From the NCBI GenBank assembly GCA_903903635.1, contig CAIUZK010000183.1, positions 1 through 56,595 of the forward strand: a stretch of 56,595 nucleotides of DNA. The letters run 5' to 3'. Of the stretch, positions 38,401-45,922 are shown one piece after another. Within the stretch, counting starts at the first letter, position 1, and each line of letters starts with the position of its first letter. A program made the position numbers and the translations under genes. Below the pieces are notes generated by a model, which did not search any database, was not told where the DNA came from, and worked only from the letters and a program-made list of their open reading frames with translations. The DNA is from an uncultured Bacteroidota bacterium. GTDB taxonomy: Bacteria > Bacteroidota > Bacteroidia > Chitinophagales > Chitinophagaceae.

Positions 38401-39101
38401 GCAGGCAGCGCATGATTGATAATGAAGTTTGTCTTGATACCTCCACGAGCTACATACATTTCAATATCAATACCCGGCCATGCATTGGTGATATAAACCC
38501 CATCATCGCCCGCAGTATAATGACTGTAATCGGCACTACCTATGAACTGTTGCGTGCCATCAGGCTTTGCATAAATCAGTTCAAGATTATTATTGAACTG
38601 CAGTAATTGACCGGGTTTTCCTAACGAAGAAGATTTTGATGATGGATTAATGGTTACAGGCGCTTCCTGGTCGGGAGCAGAAAAGATACCTGCTGCACTG
38701 CCTGAAGGTTTAAGTTGTGTTTGTACTGTACGCCAGTTACCTAATGCATCTTTGTAGTGTATGGGCGCAGTAGATGTCTGCCTCATCATCTCCCTGCCAT
38801 CAGTTCCTTCCTTAATAAACGTCTTTGATATTTCGGTCCTGTTGCCAATTAATTCAACGCAATTATCGCATGGAGTCTCTGCAAACAAAACACCCAATTC
38901 GGGATGCTGCTCAAAGCCGGAATTGCGCTTTACAACCTCGGGATTATTGTCCTTGTTAGGGGCTGTAAAGAAGGTATAATTTCTTGGGCGCGCGTTTAAA
39001 CCATTCTTAGCCTGCACCACATGTTGCTGGGCAAATACCCCGCCGCACAACACGGATAAAAGAATGGTAAACAGTATGTTTGATGTAATAATTTGCTTCA
39101 T
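32418..39101 (-). CDS. Giant Ig-like repeat adhesin with T9SS type B domain (2,227 aa)
   Basis: Surface protein exported by T9SS and likely adhesive. The signal peptide MKQIITSNILFTILLSVLCGGVFAQ fixes the ATG at 39101; the frame upstream to 39188 covers the promoter. The N-terminal ~470 residues are a large globular region (GREMMRQTSTAPIHYKDALG...IDIEMYVARGG). One PKD-like domain (~475-553) is followed by 16 tandem Ig-like repeats of 70-74 residues (~555-1715; VCxGxxTTLS...GGTWSSSNxAVATV...GIVTGxxxGxxTITY...GC) with two conserved Cys each. Two longer repeat pairs containing CxGTDGVIxLxGL and PICAGxTLxLxS...YxWSGPxxF follow. The end is a gliding-motility-associated type B sorting domain (PNAFTPNNDGYND...FNRWGQLVYD...GTYYYSIIL). 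Repeats resemble those of 1569-4121. Confidence 0.9.
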   Translation of the reverse strand: MKQIITSNILFTILLSVLCGGVFAQQHVVQAKNGLNARPRNYTFFTAPNKDNNPEVVKRNSGFEQHPELGVLFAETPCDNCVELIGNRTEISKTFIKEGTDGREMMRQTSTAPIHYKDALGNWRTVQTQLKPSGSAAGIFSAPDQEAPVTINPSSKSSSLGKPGQLLQFNNNLELIYAKPDGTQQFIGSADYSHYTAGDDGVYITNAWPGIDIEMYVARGGIKTNFIINHALPAWAAGKLLVRDHIGMNTGWSLYVPGENKHQYAGNLEVRNSAGDLAYYISAATAYEQNAAKTTLQYLDYLVAGNLLDIALPGSFLNRPAGAYPVIIDPLVSLATSTPVALGSAYSPGWTVACPYTNPATVPAGLTVTDVQFSFSYTTSGGAHINNGANDFKVGTCRSPSAPGYWWRCTDTGVGTCNEIGVTIFPEISACIPPPQCTPYDLNVLMNFYQNFAPTYISCSPAYISALGQLTVTVIGHTAEPHVISASHDTVCQGQSATLSATAYGVAPITYSWAPGGLTGSTVTVNPTATTVYTLTVTDACGNASSLTHTIYVNPIGAISGVTTVCVGGTTTLSDIGGPGTWVSSNPAKATVGSTTGIVTGLVKGNVTITYTSLAGCSVTAPVSIKSAVAPVLGAGVICQGSTTTLSDTTSSGTWSSSSSAIASVSGTGGIGVATGVSGGYATITYSIYGGGCFAIKNLTVNALAPITGISSICLGATTTLSDAAPGGSWTSSNPGIAVINATTGVVNSISAGVDTITYTLPSGCATTRALTISLLSPVTGSLSACQGGTTTLSHAIPGGTWTSGNPAVATINPTTGLVSGLTTGLAGITYTIAGGCSAIAVVTVNPIPPVSGTPAVCLGGTTMLTDGAGPGTWSSSNNAIATVSPAGMVSGTGVGICTITYTSMAGCTATISMNVSLATPSTGITTVCPGGTVTLSNITPGGIWSSANPGIAAVDSLTGIVTGVSGGTVAIMYTNPSGCTVNTSVTVNPISSITGLTSICIGGTSTLSNYLAGGSWSTSSPGIATVDAGSGLVTGISMGTANITYTSLAGCTTWTAMTVGVPAPVMGVTYLCQGVSTILMNSVSGGTWSSSNTSVATIDPASGLLMGLIPGNTDISYVTAGGCNAMAIVTVNPVAPVSGSATVCAGSSTTLANSVPGGTWSSANPAVAVVGTGTGIVTGTASGTTTIIYTSATGCITGLNITVNPTPSAITGSMLVCTSTTLSDGVAGGTWSSSNTAVAVIGASSGIASGLSPGTVTITYTLPGGCFTTATLTVDPLQPITGIPNVCLGSTSTLSYPVTGGTWSSLAPAVATVNTSGVVTGIAAGTTTISYVTTTGCVATTFVTVNPVMPVTGSAAVCQGSNITLANAIPGGSWSTSDGTIAPVGATTGIVVGAQPGSVTISYTTLLGCTSVKAVTVNPLAATTGNPSICAGSSTMLSNTTPGGGTWSSLAPLTATVNPVSGMVTGILTGTATIRFTSGLGCMANFIETINPMPSAIIGALAVCMGSTTTLSNTLTGGTWSSSNTAVATVGSITGVLAGVSPNTVTVSYSSGAGCAVSAVVTVNPLPLAITGVASMCAGASVTLNDATISGTWSSINPAIATVNTSGVVTGVSAGTTFIKYSTPAGCFMTRQVTVNAMPSAIGGTTVVCEGANTTLTNTLASGTWNSSNSAIATVGSLTGLLTGVTAGNAVITYITGSGCFVVAPVTVNPTPAISGTSSTNPTTCINADGTITLNGLHAGESYTVHYNNGAVPVSVLLTANGAGKIIIAGLAAGSYSNFSVTTSLGCTSNVVAAPIVLSLPPVPATPVAGNNTPICAGTTLKLTASDATAGVTYLWSGPGGYTSTLQNPTIAATVVAMSGTYSVTATKLACVSAPAATIVVVHPIPHIGQVTSLNPGTCKGTDGVIMLSGLDSGVTYNIGYTGNGIPGSTIATADGSGKVTITGLGAGNYVGFVVSSFTCISNSAGPVTLVDPAAPPAPTVYSNSPICAGQTLTLSSNDAISNITYDWSGPNNFTSNQQNPVIPNITMPDSGLYTLTIRHLNCPTTVTENVLVHPAVVLSNITPDQIVPLGGSIRLYAVGAEFYMWSPNDGTLDNPNIDSPLATPQEPVTYSVKAMNTWGCLDTASVRISIDYNVTEFMPNAFTPNNDGYNDIFRVGNVKYDKIVEFKVFNRWGQLVYDNNYEPTAGWDGTFHGVPQDVGTYYYSIILTRPDGKNKTFNGEVILIR

Positions 39102-39185
39102 AAATATATAGCAATCACCCCGCACATACAGCCCTACTTTTAATAGTAAAGATGAACCATATATGCAGGTAGTGAACTTAAAGTT

Positions 39186-39193
39186 CAAATTTA
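39186..39193 (-). promoter_or_regulatory. -7 box of the giant adhesin
   Basis: TAAATTTG on the minus strand (39193-39186), 84 bp before the ATG at 39101. No TTTG at the ideal distance upstream. Confidence 0.45.
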
Positions 39194-39309
39194 ATTAAAA
39201 TGTGCCATAATAAGGAGGTATAATACAAAAATGATATGGATTGAAATGCAAACTCAATTTCAAGCTCGAAACGAGTTACATTGCACGCATTTGCTAACCG
39301 TAAGCGCAT

Positions 39310-40422
39310 CTATTTTTCATTCCTGAAAACCAAGGATGGCTTCATTTTTCCCGCCACCCGCCTGCCCATGCTGATAAATGGAATTTCAACATATTTGTGC
39401 ATGGCCATTGCCATGAGAATAGTGATTGCTATATAGCAAATAAACATCAGGCTATTGTTTAATAAGATACCCGGAACTTTTAGGTTGGGTTTTATGAAGA
39501 GGTAAACGATATTGATAGCAAATGTGTGCAGCAAATAAATGCTGAATGATATTTTTCCAAGGAATACCATGGGCCGGTTGCTTAAAAAACGTTGCGCCTT
39601 TTTGCTTTGCAAAATTGCGACCAGGAACACAAAGGATGCAATGCCAGTATATAGGAACAGATCAATGGATGCATAATCGGCGAGGTATTTATAGGTCTTT
39701 CCCAGCGGCGAAATCATATCTATGCGCCTGATGGAAAATAAAACCGCAGCCAGGGGAAGGATAAAATACCGGTACCGGAACCACTTTGTTTTTTTGATAG
39801 AATCATTTGTTATGGCTACATAATAACAACTTACAATAAGCCCCATGATAAAGTGTGAACTATAGAAAATACTGTTGCCGATGATGATCAGAACAAAAAA
39901 CAGCCAAACTATGGCCCGCCTGTCCTTCATGGCTATGATCATAAAAAAGGGCATCAGGAAAGAACACAGCATTTCTATGCTCAACGTCCAGCCAGGGAAG
40001 TAGTAGTTATTATGAAACCTTAAGAGTAAGGCCTCCTCCCAAAATCCGGTTTTGTTCAGCAGAAACACCTCGACCATTCTTTGAAATCCCATTTCTCCAC
40101 GCAACTGCATCAGCGTATTAAGCACTACCGTAATGAAATAGGCAGGGAAAAGCCTGAATATCCTGCTCACAAAGAACTTCTTTACATCCAGTTCTCTGTT
40201 AAGTACCATGTATTTGTAGGACAAAACAAACCCGCTCAGGACAAAGAAGAAAGAGACTGCATCATTGCCGTTAAAGATCAGGAACACATATTTAGTTGCC
40301 GGTGCATCATGATATCCCCTATCGATAAAATGGCTTACAAAAACCATCAATGCCGCTATCCCCCTGGCTGAATCGAGATAGCGCAGGTGGTTGTCTGTAG
40401 ATGATGAAGTAAGATCAGCCAT
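39310..40422 (-). CDS. Acyltransferase 3 family membrane protein
   Basis: Integral membrane O-acyltransferase (OafA/YrhL type) of 370 aa with about ten hydrophobic segments. Diagnostic motifs are LDSARGIAALMVFVSH at the N-terminus (the His of the catalytic R/H pair), FFVLSGFVLSYKY, and SRIFRLFPAYFI. It lacks the SGNH domain fused in some homologs. Such enzymes acetylate or acylate surface polysaccharides or peptidoglycan. It is the last gene in the strand run with the glycosidases (66 bp after the GH20 stop) and may be co-transcribed. Substrate unknown. Confidence 0.88.
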   Translation of the reverse strand: MADLTSSSTDNHLRYLDSARGIAALMVFVSHFIDRGYHDAPATKYVFLIFNGNDAVSFFFVLSGFVLSYKYMVLNRELDVKKFFVSRIFRLFPAYFITVVLNTLMQLRGEMGFQRMVEVFLLNKTGFWEEALLLRFHNNYYFPGWTLSIEMLCSFLMPFFMIIAMKDRRAIVWLFFVLIIIGNSIFYSSHFIMGLIVSCYYVAITNDSIKKTKWFRYRYFILPLAAVLFSIRRIDMISPLGKTYKYLADYASIDLFLYTGIASFVFLVAILQSKKAQRFLSNRPMVFLGKISFSIYLLHTFAINIVYLFIKPNLKVPGILLNNSLMFICYIAITILMAMAMHKYVEIPFISMGRRVAGKMKPSLVFRNEK

Positions 40423-40488
40423 GAGGGGTTTATTACTTTTATATATTCAATTTCAAGCCGGGTATTCATTGTTGAAATAATTCTAAAA

Positions 40489-42342
40489 CTACTTATTCTG
40501 CAGCTTCATATCGGTAACCACACTCCTTTTACCCGATGGCGTAATAACAATGGTTTTGAAATCCACAGTCATTTTATCAGGCACAGTAATCTGCAAAGGC
40601 GCTGTATATTTTAAATCCGTTTCTCTTGGATTGTAACCGTCCAGTGTATAATAAATAGTAGCCCCTTCAACAGGTGTGGTTAGTTCAATATTGAACTTTG
40701 ATCCGGTGAGCACCGTATCGCTTGCGCCAATTGCAGTGGGCACCCTGTAGTTGTAACCCGCAGCATCAAGTCTTGGCAACTGATGAGGTATACGCGATTC
40801 AGAGAAGTTCTTAAAATCCTTATTAGCCAATGGAGACCATGCAACCTCAGCAAGGGCAAGCATTCTTGGCAGCAACATATACTCTGCTTTTGCAGGGGTA
40901 GGTATATACTCTGTCCATAAATTAGCCTGTACCCCGATTATGTGTTTTTGCTCATCCTTATTCAGTTCGGCCGGTACCGGATCATAAGAGTATGTTTTAG
41001 AAAGAGGCGCATTCCCACCTATCGAAAGCGGCTCCAGTGGCGACTTTAACTGGGTATGGTCAAAATACATTCCGGCGCTTCCGGGTGTCATAATCACATC
41101 ATGGTTTTGCTGGGCTGCCTTAATACCACCAGCCTCACCCCGCCAGCTCATAACAGTGGCATTGGGAGCCAGACCTCCTTCCAGTATCTCATCCCAACCT
41201 ATAATACTATGCCCCTGCGAGTTGACATATTGTTCTATGCGGCGGATAAAATAACTCTGCAATCCTTCTTCATCCTTAAGGTTCTTATCGGCTATTAATT
41301 GCTTACAAAAATCAGAGTTCTTCCATGCCGTCTTGTTGCACTCATCTCCACCGATATGAATATACTTGCCGGGGAACAATAGCATCACCTCAAAAAGGAT
41401 GTCATCCATCATTTTAAATGTCTCTTCTGTCGGACAATAAACATCCTTGAATTCGCCCCATGTCTCGGCAACTTTGTAAGTTTTCTTAGGGTCGCAACTC
41501 AATTCGGGATAGGAAGCAACTGCTGCCATTGAATGGCCCGGCAGTTCAATCTCGGGTACAATTGTTATAAATCTGTCTGTGGCATAATTCACAATTTCTC
41601 TGATCTGGTCCTGGGTATAGAAACCCTCATAAGGAGTGTTATCATATAGCTCAAGGTCAATACCAGCACGGTTTATCTTGGTTTGAGCCCGCTTGCTACC
41701 TATTTCAGTAAGCTTTGGATATTTTTTGATCTCAATGCGCCAGCCCTGATCGTCGGTGAGGTGCCAGTGAAAAGTATTCAGCTTGTACATGGCCATTACA
41801 TCAATGTACTTTTTCACAAAATCCACATCAAAGAAATGCCTGGACACATCGAGGTGCATACCCCTGTAGCCAAAGCGGGGATAATCTTTAATATTCGTGC
41901 AGGGAATCGTAATCAGGTTGTTATTTTTTATCTGCAATAGCTGTATCAAAGTCTGCATACCATAAAACAATCCGGCCCCCTTACCATTAAGCACAACATG
42001 ATCATCATAAACATGAAGCTGGTAACCTTCTGCAGGCAGATCTGACTTGGTATTGACAGAAAGAGTGATCGAATTTTTCATTTCCTTATTGCCCTTTGCG
42101 AGCTGGTTCAGGTCTGTAACCGTATTACTGAATCCGGCCTTCCGCAGGTATTCCGTGAAAAAACGTACCGCTTTATGATTGGGCGAATCGGCAAGAATTA
42201 TGGTTTCGGCAGTGAGCTTAAACTCCCCATTTCCTTTCTTTACAGAAACAGGTGCAGGAACTATACCCATATAAGGATCGTGCTGTGCAAAACATGGCAC
42301 CGAAAGCGCCAGCAGAATTACTATTAATACTTTTTTCATCAT
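40489..42342 (-). CDS. Beta-N-acetylhexosaminidase, GH20
   Basis: Secreted or periplasmic exo-enzyme removing terminal beta-GlcNAc or GalNAc by substrate-assisted catalysis. Signal peptide MMKKVLIVILLALSVPCFAQ. The N-terminal GH20b domain (about 25-140) is followed by the catalytic TIM barrel (FGYRGMHLDVSRHF, WHLTDDQGWRIEIKKYP, HIGGDE with D333-E334). A C-terminal chitobiase-type domain (TPVEGATIYYTLDGYNP) completes 617 aa. It starts 2 bp after the GH2 stop, so the two are one transcription unit. Confidence 0.95.
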   Translation of the reverse strand: MMKKVLIVILLALSVPCFAQHDPYMGIVPAPVSVKKGNGEFKLTAETIILADSPNHKAVRFFTEYLRKAGFSNTVTDLNQLAKGNKEMKNSITLSVNTKSDLPAEGYQLHVYDDHVVLNGKGAGLFYGMQTLIQLLQIKNNNLITIPCTNIKDYPRFGYRGMHLDVSRHFFDVDFVKKYIDVMAMYKLNTFHWHLTDDQGWRIEIKKYPKLTEIGSKRAQTKINRAGIDLELYDNTPYEGFYTQDQIREIVNYATDRFITIVPEIELPGHSMAAVASYPELSCDPKKTYKVAETWGEFKDVYCPTEETFKMMDDILFEVMLLFPGKYIHIGGDECNKTAWKNSDFCKQLIADKNLKDEEGLQSYFIRRIEQYVNSQGHSIIGWDEILEGGLAPNATVMSWRGEAGGIKAAQQNHDVIMTPGSAGMYFDHTQLKSPLEPLSIGGNAPLSKTYSYDPVPAELNKDEQKHIIGVQANLWTEYIPTPAKAEYMLLPRMLALAEVAWSPLANKDFKNFSESRIPHQLPRLDAAGYNYRVPTAIGASDTVLTGSKFNIELTTPVEGATIYYTLDGYNPRETDLKYTAPLQITVPDKMTVDFKTIVITPSGKRSVVTDMKLQNK

Positions 42343-42344
42343 TT

Positions 42345-44999
42345 TTAATTTTCAAAATCAATTACCCATTTATCTGCCGACCAACGTTGCAATAACAATG
42401 CAGGCGACATTCCCGGCTGCGGGGTAAACTCAATAGTAACCTTTTCTGTTGACATTGGTAAAACCGAAAAATAGTTATTATTACAGAACGAAGGTAATAT
42501 GCTTTTACCGGTAACCTTGTCAATCACCGAAATCCGGTTAAAAAAACCAAGGTTTTCAGTAGGATTTGTTATGGTTAGTTCCGCCACTCCGGGCGCCTTC
42601 AGACTGGCTTTCACCTTAAATGGCACAACCGGCAGATGCACAAGTAACTTCAAGCTGTTATTTTTATCAGGCAGCCAGTAAATATTTTTATCAATAATCT
42701 GCCCGCTGGAGGAATCACTCAATTCGAGATAATAAAACAGCCCTTCATTCTGCCTGAGTGAATCCCATTTTGCCGGGAACTTACCCAGCTTTGCCACACT
42801 ATTACTGCCGGCATTGCCAAAACCAGTAAACGTTTCTCTCACCTTGCCTTTAAAATCAATGATCTCAGATTTAACCTGAAGTTTGCCGGTAGCCTTCAAG
42901 CTGTTGTTGGCCAATAACACCGATTTTGCTATTGGATCGAACATGATATGCACCGGTTTCGCTCCTTCGCTCAAACCATAGAGACAGGCATTAGGGTCCA
43001 GGTATACATCATACATCTGGCCCAGCATTGCAGTCCATGGATTTTGTGTTTTCCAGATAATGACACCTGTGTACCAATCCCACATATGCGCGGTATAACC
43101 TTCAATCAAAGCCCTGTACTGATTATAGTTTACCAGTTGGGCCTTATTGGCAAAATCCATGGCCGATCGAGGGTGGCCATAAGCTTCAATGATCGAGTCG
43201 TAGCCGATAAACTTATGATACTGCCACACAGAATCTACTTTCCATTTATGGTTGATGACATCATACTCCGGCGCTACCAGATGCTCTTTGGGTATAAAAC
43301 GCTCTAAAGATTCATATTCGCCAATGCCTACTGAGCCTACCTCTGAATTGAACGGGAATGACCTGTGCTCCCAGAAAAAATTATCCTGTTGTATGGTATA
43401 TGGTCCATCACCACTTTTCAGCGACATACTATCATCATTCGAATACTCAAAAAAGAAGCGGGTGCTATCCAGTTCATGCAGTATAGAATCCCGGAAGGGC
43501 ACTAATATATCTGCCGGTGGTTTAATTTCATTACCGCCACACCAGTATACCAATGATGGGTGATTGCGCAACATTTTCACCTGGTCTTCCAGTGATTCCA
43601 GAAACAAAGCATGATCATCAGGATAAGCCCTCCGGGCATTGGTATCTTCCAGTTTCAGCGGATCGTACCAACGACCATTACAGTCGCCCGACACCCAGAA
43701 ATCCTGCATCACCATGAGCCCGTATTTATCACAGGCTTCATAAAACTCAGGCCTTTCTGTTATACCTCCACCCCATACCCTTATGAGGTTCAGGTTCATA
43801 TCCCTGTGGTATCTTACCTCAGCATCATAACGTTCTTTGGAAAAGCGCAGCATTTCATCCGACAGTATCCGGTTGCCACCTTTAATAAATATCTTCTGGC
43901 CATTCACACGCAACTCCCTGCCGCCTGTTTTTTTATTCCAAACAGCTTTCAATTCCCTGATACCGAAGGTGACCTGCTCTTCATCCGATACCACCTTGCC
44001 ATTGATCAGAAACCGCACCTTCAAAGTATACAGATTTTGTGGACCATATCCATTAGGCCACCATAACCTCGGGCTATCCACATACATCAACGGGAACTCT
44101 ACAAATTCACTGGTGCCGGGGGCCACTTTTACTTTTACCGAAAGCTTACGGCCTTCCACTTCCATCTGGGCCACTCCCTCAATATCCGCAACTGAATCAG
44201 GGTTCTCAATCTCTGCCGTAACTTTTATGGATGCCGCTTTTTGTATGGCATCCGGTGTTCTTTTTCCCGGAACATAGGTTACCACATGTGTATGCTCTAC
44301 AAGTGCCTGTTTTGTCTTTTTTATAAATACCTTATCCCATATTCCGGTGTTCCTGTCTCTTATTGGTTGTATCCAGTCCCAGCCGGCCACATACTGGTTG
44401 GTGATGCTATGAGCGATGGTACCATCGCCACCCTGGCCACCATTTGGGTTTCCCACAGGATCGGGCGGATAAACTATTATGGCCAACCTGTTTTTGCCAT
44501 CTTTACTCATCCATGGTGTGATATCATAACTCTGCCTCAGAAACATTCCCTTATCGGGCTTTTCATTTAGTTTATGTCCGTTAAGATAAATATCCGCGCT
44601 GTAATTGATACCTCTCAGAATCAGGCCCACCTTATCGCCTGCCCCCGGCGCCACTTCAGTAAAATCTTTTACAAACCAATAAGTATAATAATCCCTGCCC
44701 ACCTTGTAAATATCCGGTATCAGTTCATTGTTCATGCCATAAAAGGGATCGGGGATAAGCTTGTTCTCCAGCAGACTGGTAAGCACAGTACCCGGCACAA
44801 CAGCGGGTATAAACCCATTCAACGAAAAGCTTGTTTGCGATACTAACTCACCGGATTTATTTACTTCACCGGCCTTTTTGCACTTCCATCCGGTATTCAG
44901 TTCGTATTGCTGCTGGGCTGCAATTTGAGATGAACAAAAAAGCAGGATTAGTATGCTTAATAATGGCTTGAGTTTATATCTTGCTATCTGAACTATCAT
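42345..44999 (-). CDS. GH2 beta-mannosidase-type enzyme
   Basis: Secreted 884-aa glycoside hydrolase with a signal peptide (LLSILILLFCSSQIAAQ), sugar-binding domain (VPGTVLTSLLENKLIPDPFYGMN), Ig-like domain, TIM barrel and C-terminal beta domains. The likely acid/base is Glu491 in CGGNEIKPP; the likely nucleophile is Glu553 in FNSEVGSVG. The SEVGSVG form resembles mannosylglycoprotein endo-beta-mannosidases and exo-beta-glucosaminidases more than classical beta-galactosidases, so cutting Man-beta-1,4-GlcNAc is the best guess. It is co-transcribed with GH20. Confidence 0.85.
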   Translation of the reverse strand: MIVQIARYKLKPLLSILILLFCSSQIAAQQQYELNTGWKCKKAGEVNKSGELVSQTSFSLNGFIPAVVPGTVLTSLLENKLIPDPFYGMNNELIPDIYKVGRDYYTYWFVKDFTEVAPGAGDKVGLILRGINYSADIYLNGHKLNEKPDKGMFLRQSYDITPWMSKDGKNRLAIIVYPPDPVGNPNGGQGGDGTIAHSITNQYVAGWDWIQPIRDRNTGIWDKVFIKKTKQALVEHTHVVTYVPGKRTPDAIQKAASIKVTAEIENPDSVADIEGVAQMEVEGRKLSVKVKVAPGTSEFVEFPLMYVDSPRLWWPNGYGPQNLYTLKVRFLINGKVVSDEEQVTFGIRELKAVWNKKTGGRELRVNGQKIFIKGGNRILSDEMLRFSKERYDAEVRYHRDMNLNLIRVWGGGITERPEFYEACDKYGLMVMQDFWVSGDCNGRWYDPLKLEDTNARRAYPDDHALFLESLEDQVKMLRNHPSLVYWCGGNEIKPPADILVPFRDSILHELDSTRFFFEYSNDDSMSLKSGDGPYTIQQDNFFWEHRSFPFNSEVGSVGIGEYESLERFIPKEHLVAPEYDVINHKWKVDSVWQYHKFIGYDSIIEAYGHPRSAMDFANKAQLVNYNQYRALIEGYTAHMWDWYTGVIIWKTQNPWTAMLGQMYDVYLDPNACLYGLSEGAKPVHIMFDPIAKSVLLANNSLKATGKLQVKSEIIDFKGKVRETFTGFGNAGSNSVAKLGKFPAKWDSLRQNEGLFYYLELSDSSSGQIIDKNIYWLPDKNNSLKLLVHLPVVPFKVKASLKAPGVAELTITNPTENLGFFNRISVIDKVTGKSILPSFCNNNYFSVLPMSTEKVTIEFTPQPGMSPALLLQRWSADKWVIDFEN

Positions 45000-45030
45000 T
45001 AATTACCATTTTGAATTACGGTTGGTTTCA

Positions 45031-45657
45031 TTAGAAAGACGTGCTTACATAATTTTTTACAGCTAAATCTATATCCTTTTTCACCTGGCTCCATGTGAAA
45101 GAATTCAATGAAACCGGATCATTCTGAATTTCTGCATCTTCAAAATACAGTAGAGACTTGAGTATAAGGCCTATATCATCAGTTACATATTTTCCACGAT
45201 AAAAATCAATCATTTCAGCAATAGAGAAGTGCTTTAATAATTCAGCTATATCCCAGAAATCTTTCATTGCACCCCGTCCGGATACGGCGCCAAGTTTCAT
45301 GGGAATAATGTCGGGCAATGAGACTAATCTTATACCTGCAATCTCTTCAACTGGTTGCAAATAGCGATATTCATGCAGAACAATATCGGTCTTCACACCA
45401 TTGACCTGATACCACAAAGTTTGTTTCATCTCATCAAGCAATACCGAATCCGGGAAAGTGTCATGTATTACCTGCCTGATCTTCTCTTTATTAAATGGCT
45501 CATTGGCAAACAAATCGATGTCTATCGAAATCCGATGCCCAAACCTTAGTGCAAGATTTGTACCTCCAACCAGTGCAAAATTACTTAACTCAGGAATTGC
45601 ACAAAGTTGTTTCAGTAATTCCAGTGTTGCGGGTGAGACTGTCTCCTCATGTAGCAT
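45031..45657 (-). CDS. AbiEii-type nucleotidyltransferase toxin
   Basis: A 208-aa protein of the AbiEii/AbiGii family (toxin half of type IV toxin-antitoxin / abortive infection systems). It has the nucleotidyltransferase core LVGGTNLALRFGHRISIDIDLF (GG...D-x-D pattern), the conserved HEYRYL / LPDIIPMKL segment and the KDFWDIAELL motif. The family is thought to transfer nucleotides to a cellular target. Its start lies inside the upstream antitoxin gene (46-bp overlap), implying coupled translation. It sits between GH92 and GH2 on the same strand. Confidence 0.85.
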   Translation of the reverse strand: MLHEETVSPATLELLKQLCAIPELSNFALVGGTNLALRFGHRISIDIDLFANEPFNKEKIRQVIHDTFPDSVLLDEMKQTLWYQVNGVKTDIVLHEYRYLQPVEEIAGIRLVSLPDIIPMKLGAVSGRGAMKDFWDIAELLKHFSIAEMIDFYRGKYVTDDIGLILKSLLYFEDAEIQNDPVSLNSFTWSQVKKDIDLAVKNYVSTSF

Positions 45658-45902
45658 GTAAATTCTTCAGGTTGTAACTCAAATATAACGCAAAGGAAAT
45701 TGAAAACCTTTTTCTTGTAATAGGCCCCTTTTACAATATCTTCTTTTATCTTTTCTATTCCATAATATTTCACAATAGCTAGCTGGTCCTCCCATAATCC
45801 ATAATTAAACACCTTTTCCATGATAAAAACAGCATTGCGTTCAGGATCCAATTTATTAAAGTCCACATCCCAGAATGCCGTATTGGTAAGATTTGGTATC
45901 AT
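45612..45902 (-). CDS. Putative antitoxin, DUF6922-like (96 aa)
   Basis: A small protein with FWDVDFNKLDPERNAVFIMEKVFNYGLWEDQLAIVKYYG, the pattern of the DUF6922 domain found directly upstream of AbiEii genes in Bacteroidota. It would be the neutralising or regulatory partner of the toxin it overlaps. It starts 20 bp after the GH92 stop. The C-terminal ~15 residues are encoded in the overlap and may be poorly constrained. Confidence 0.7.
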   Translation of the reverse strand: MIPNLTNTAFWDVDFNKLDPERNAVFIMEKVFNYGLWEDQLAIVKYYGIEKIKEDIVKGAYYKKKVFNFLCVIFELQPEEFTCYMRRQSHPQHWNY

Positions 45903-45922
45903 ACACCGAAATTAGCCATTTT

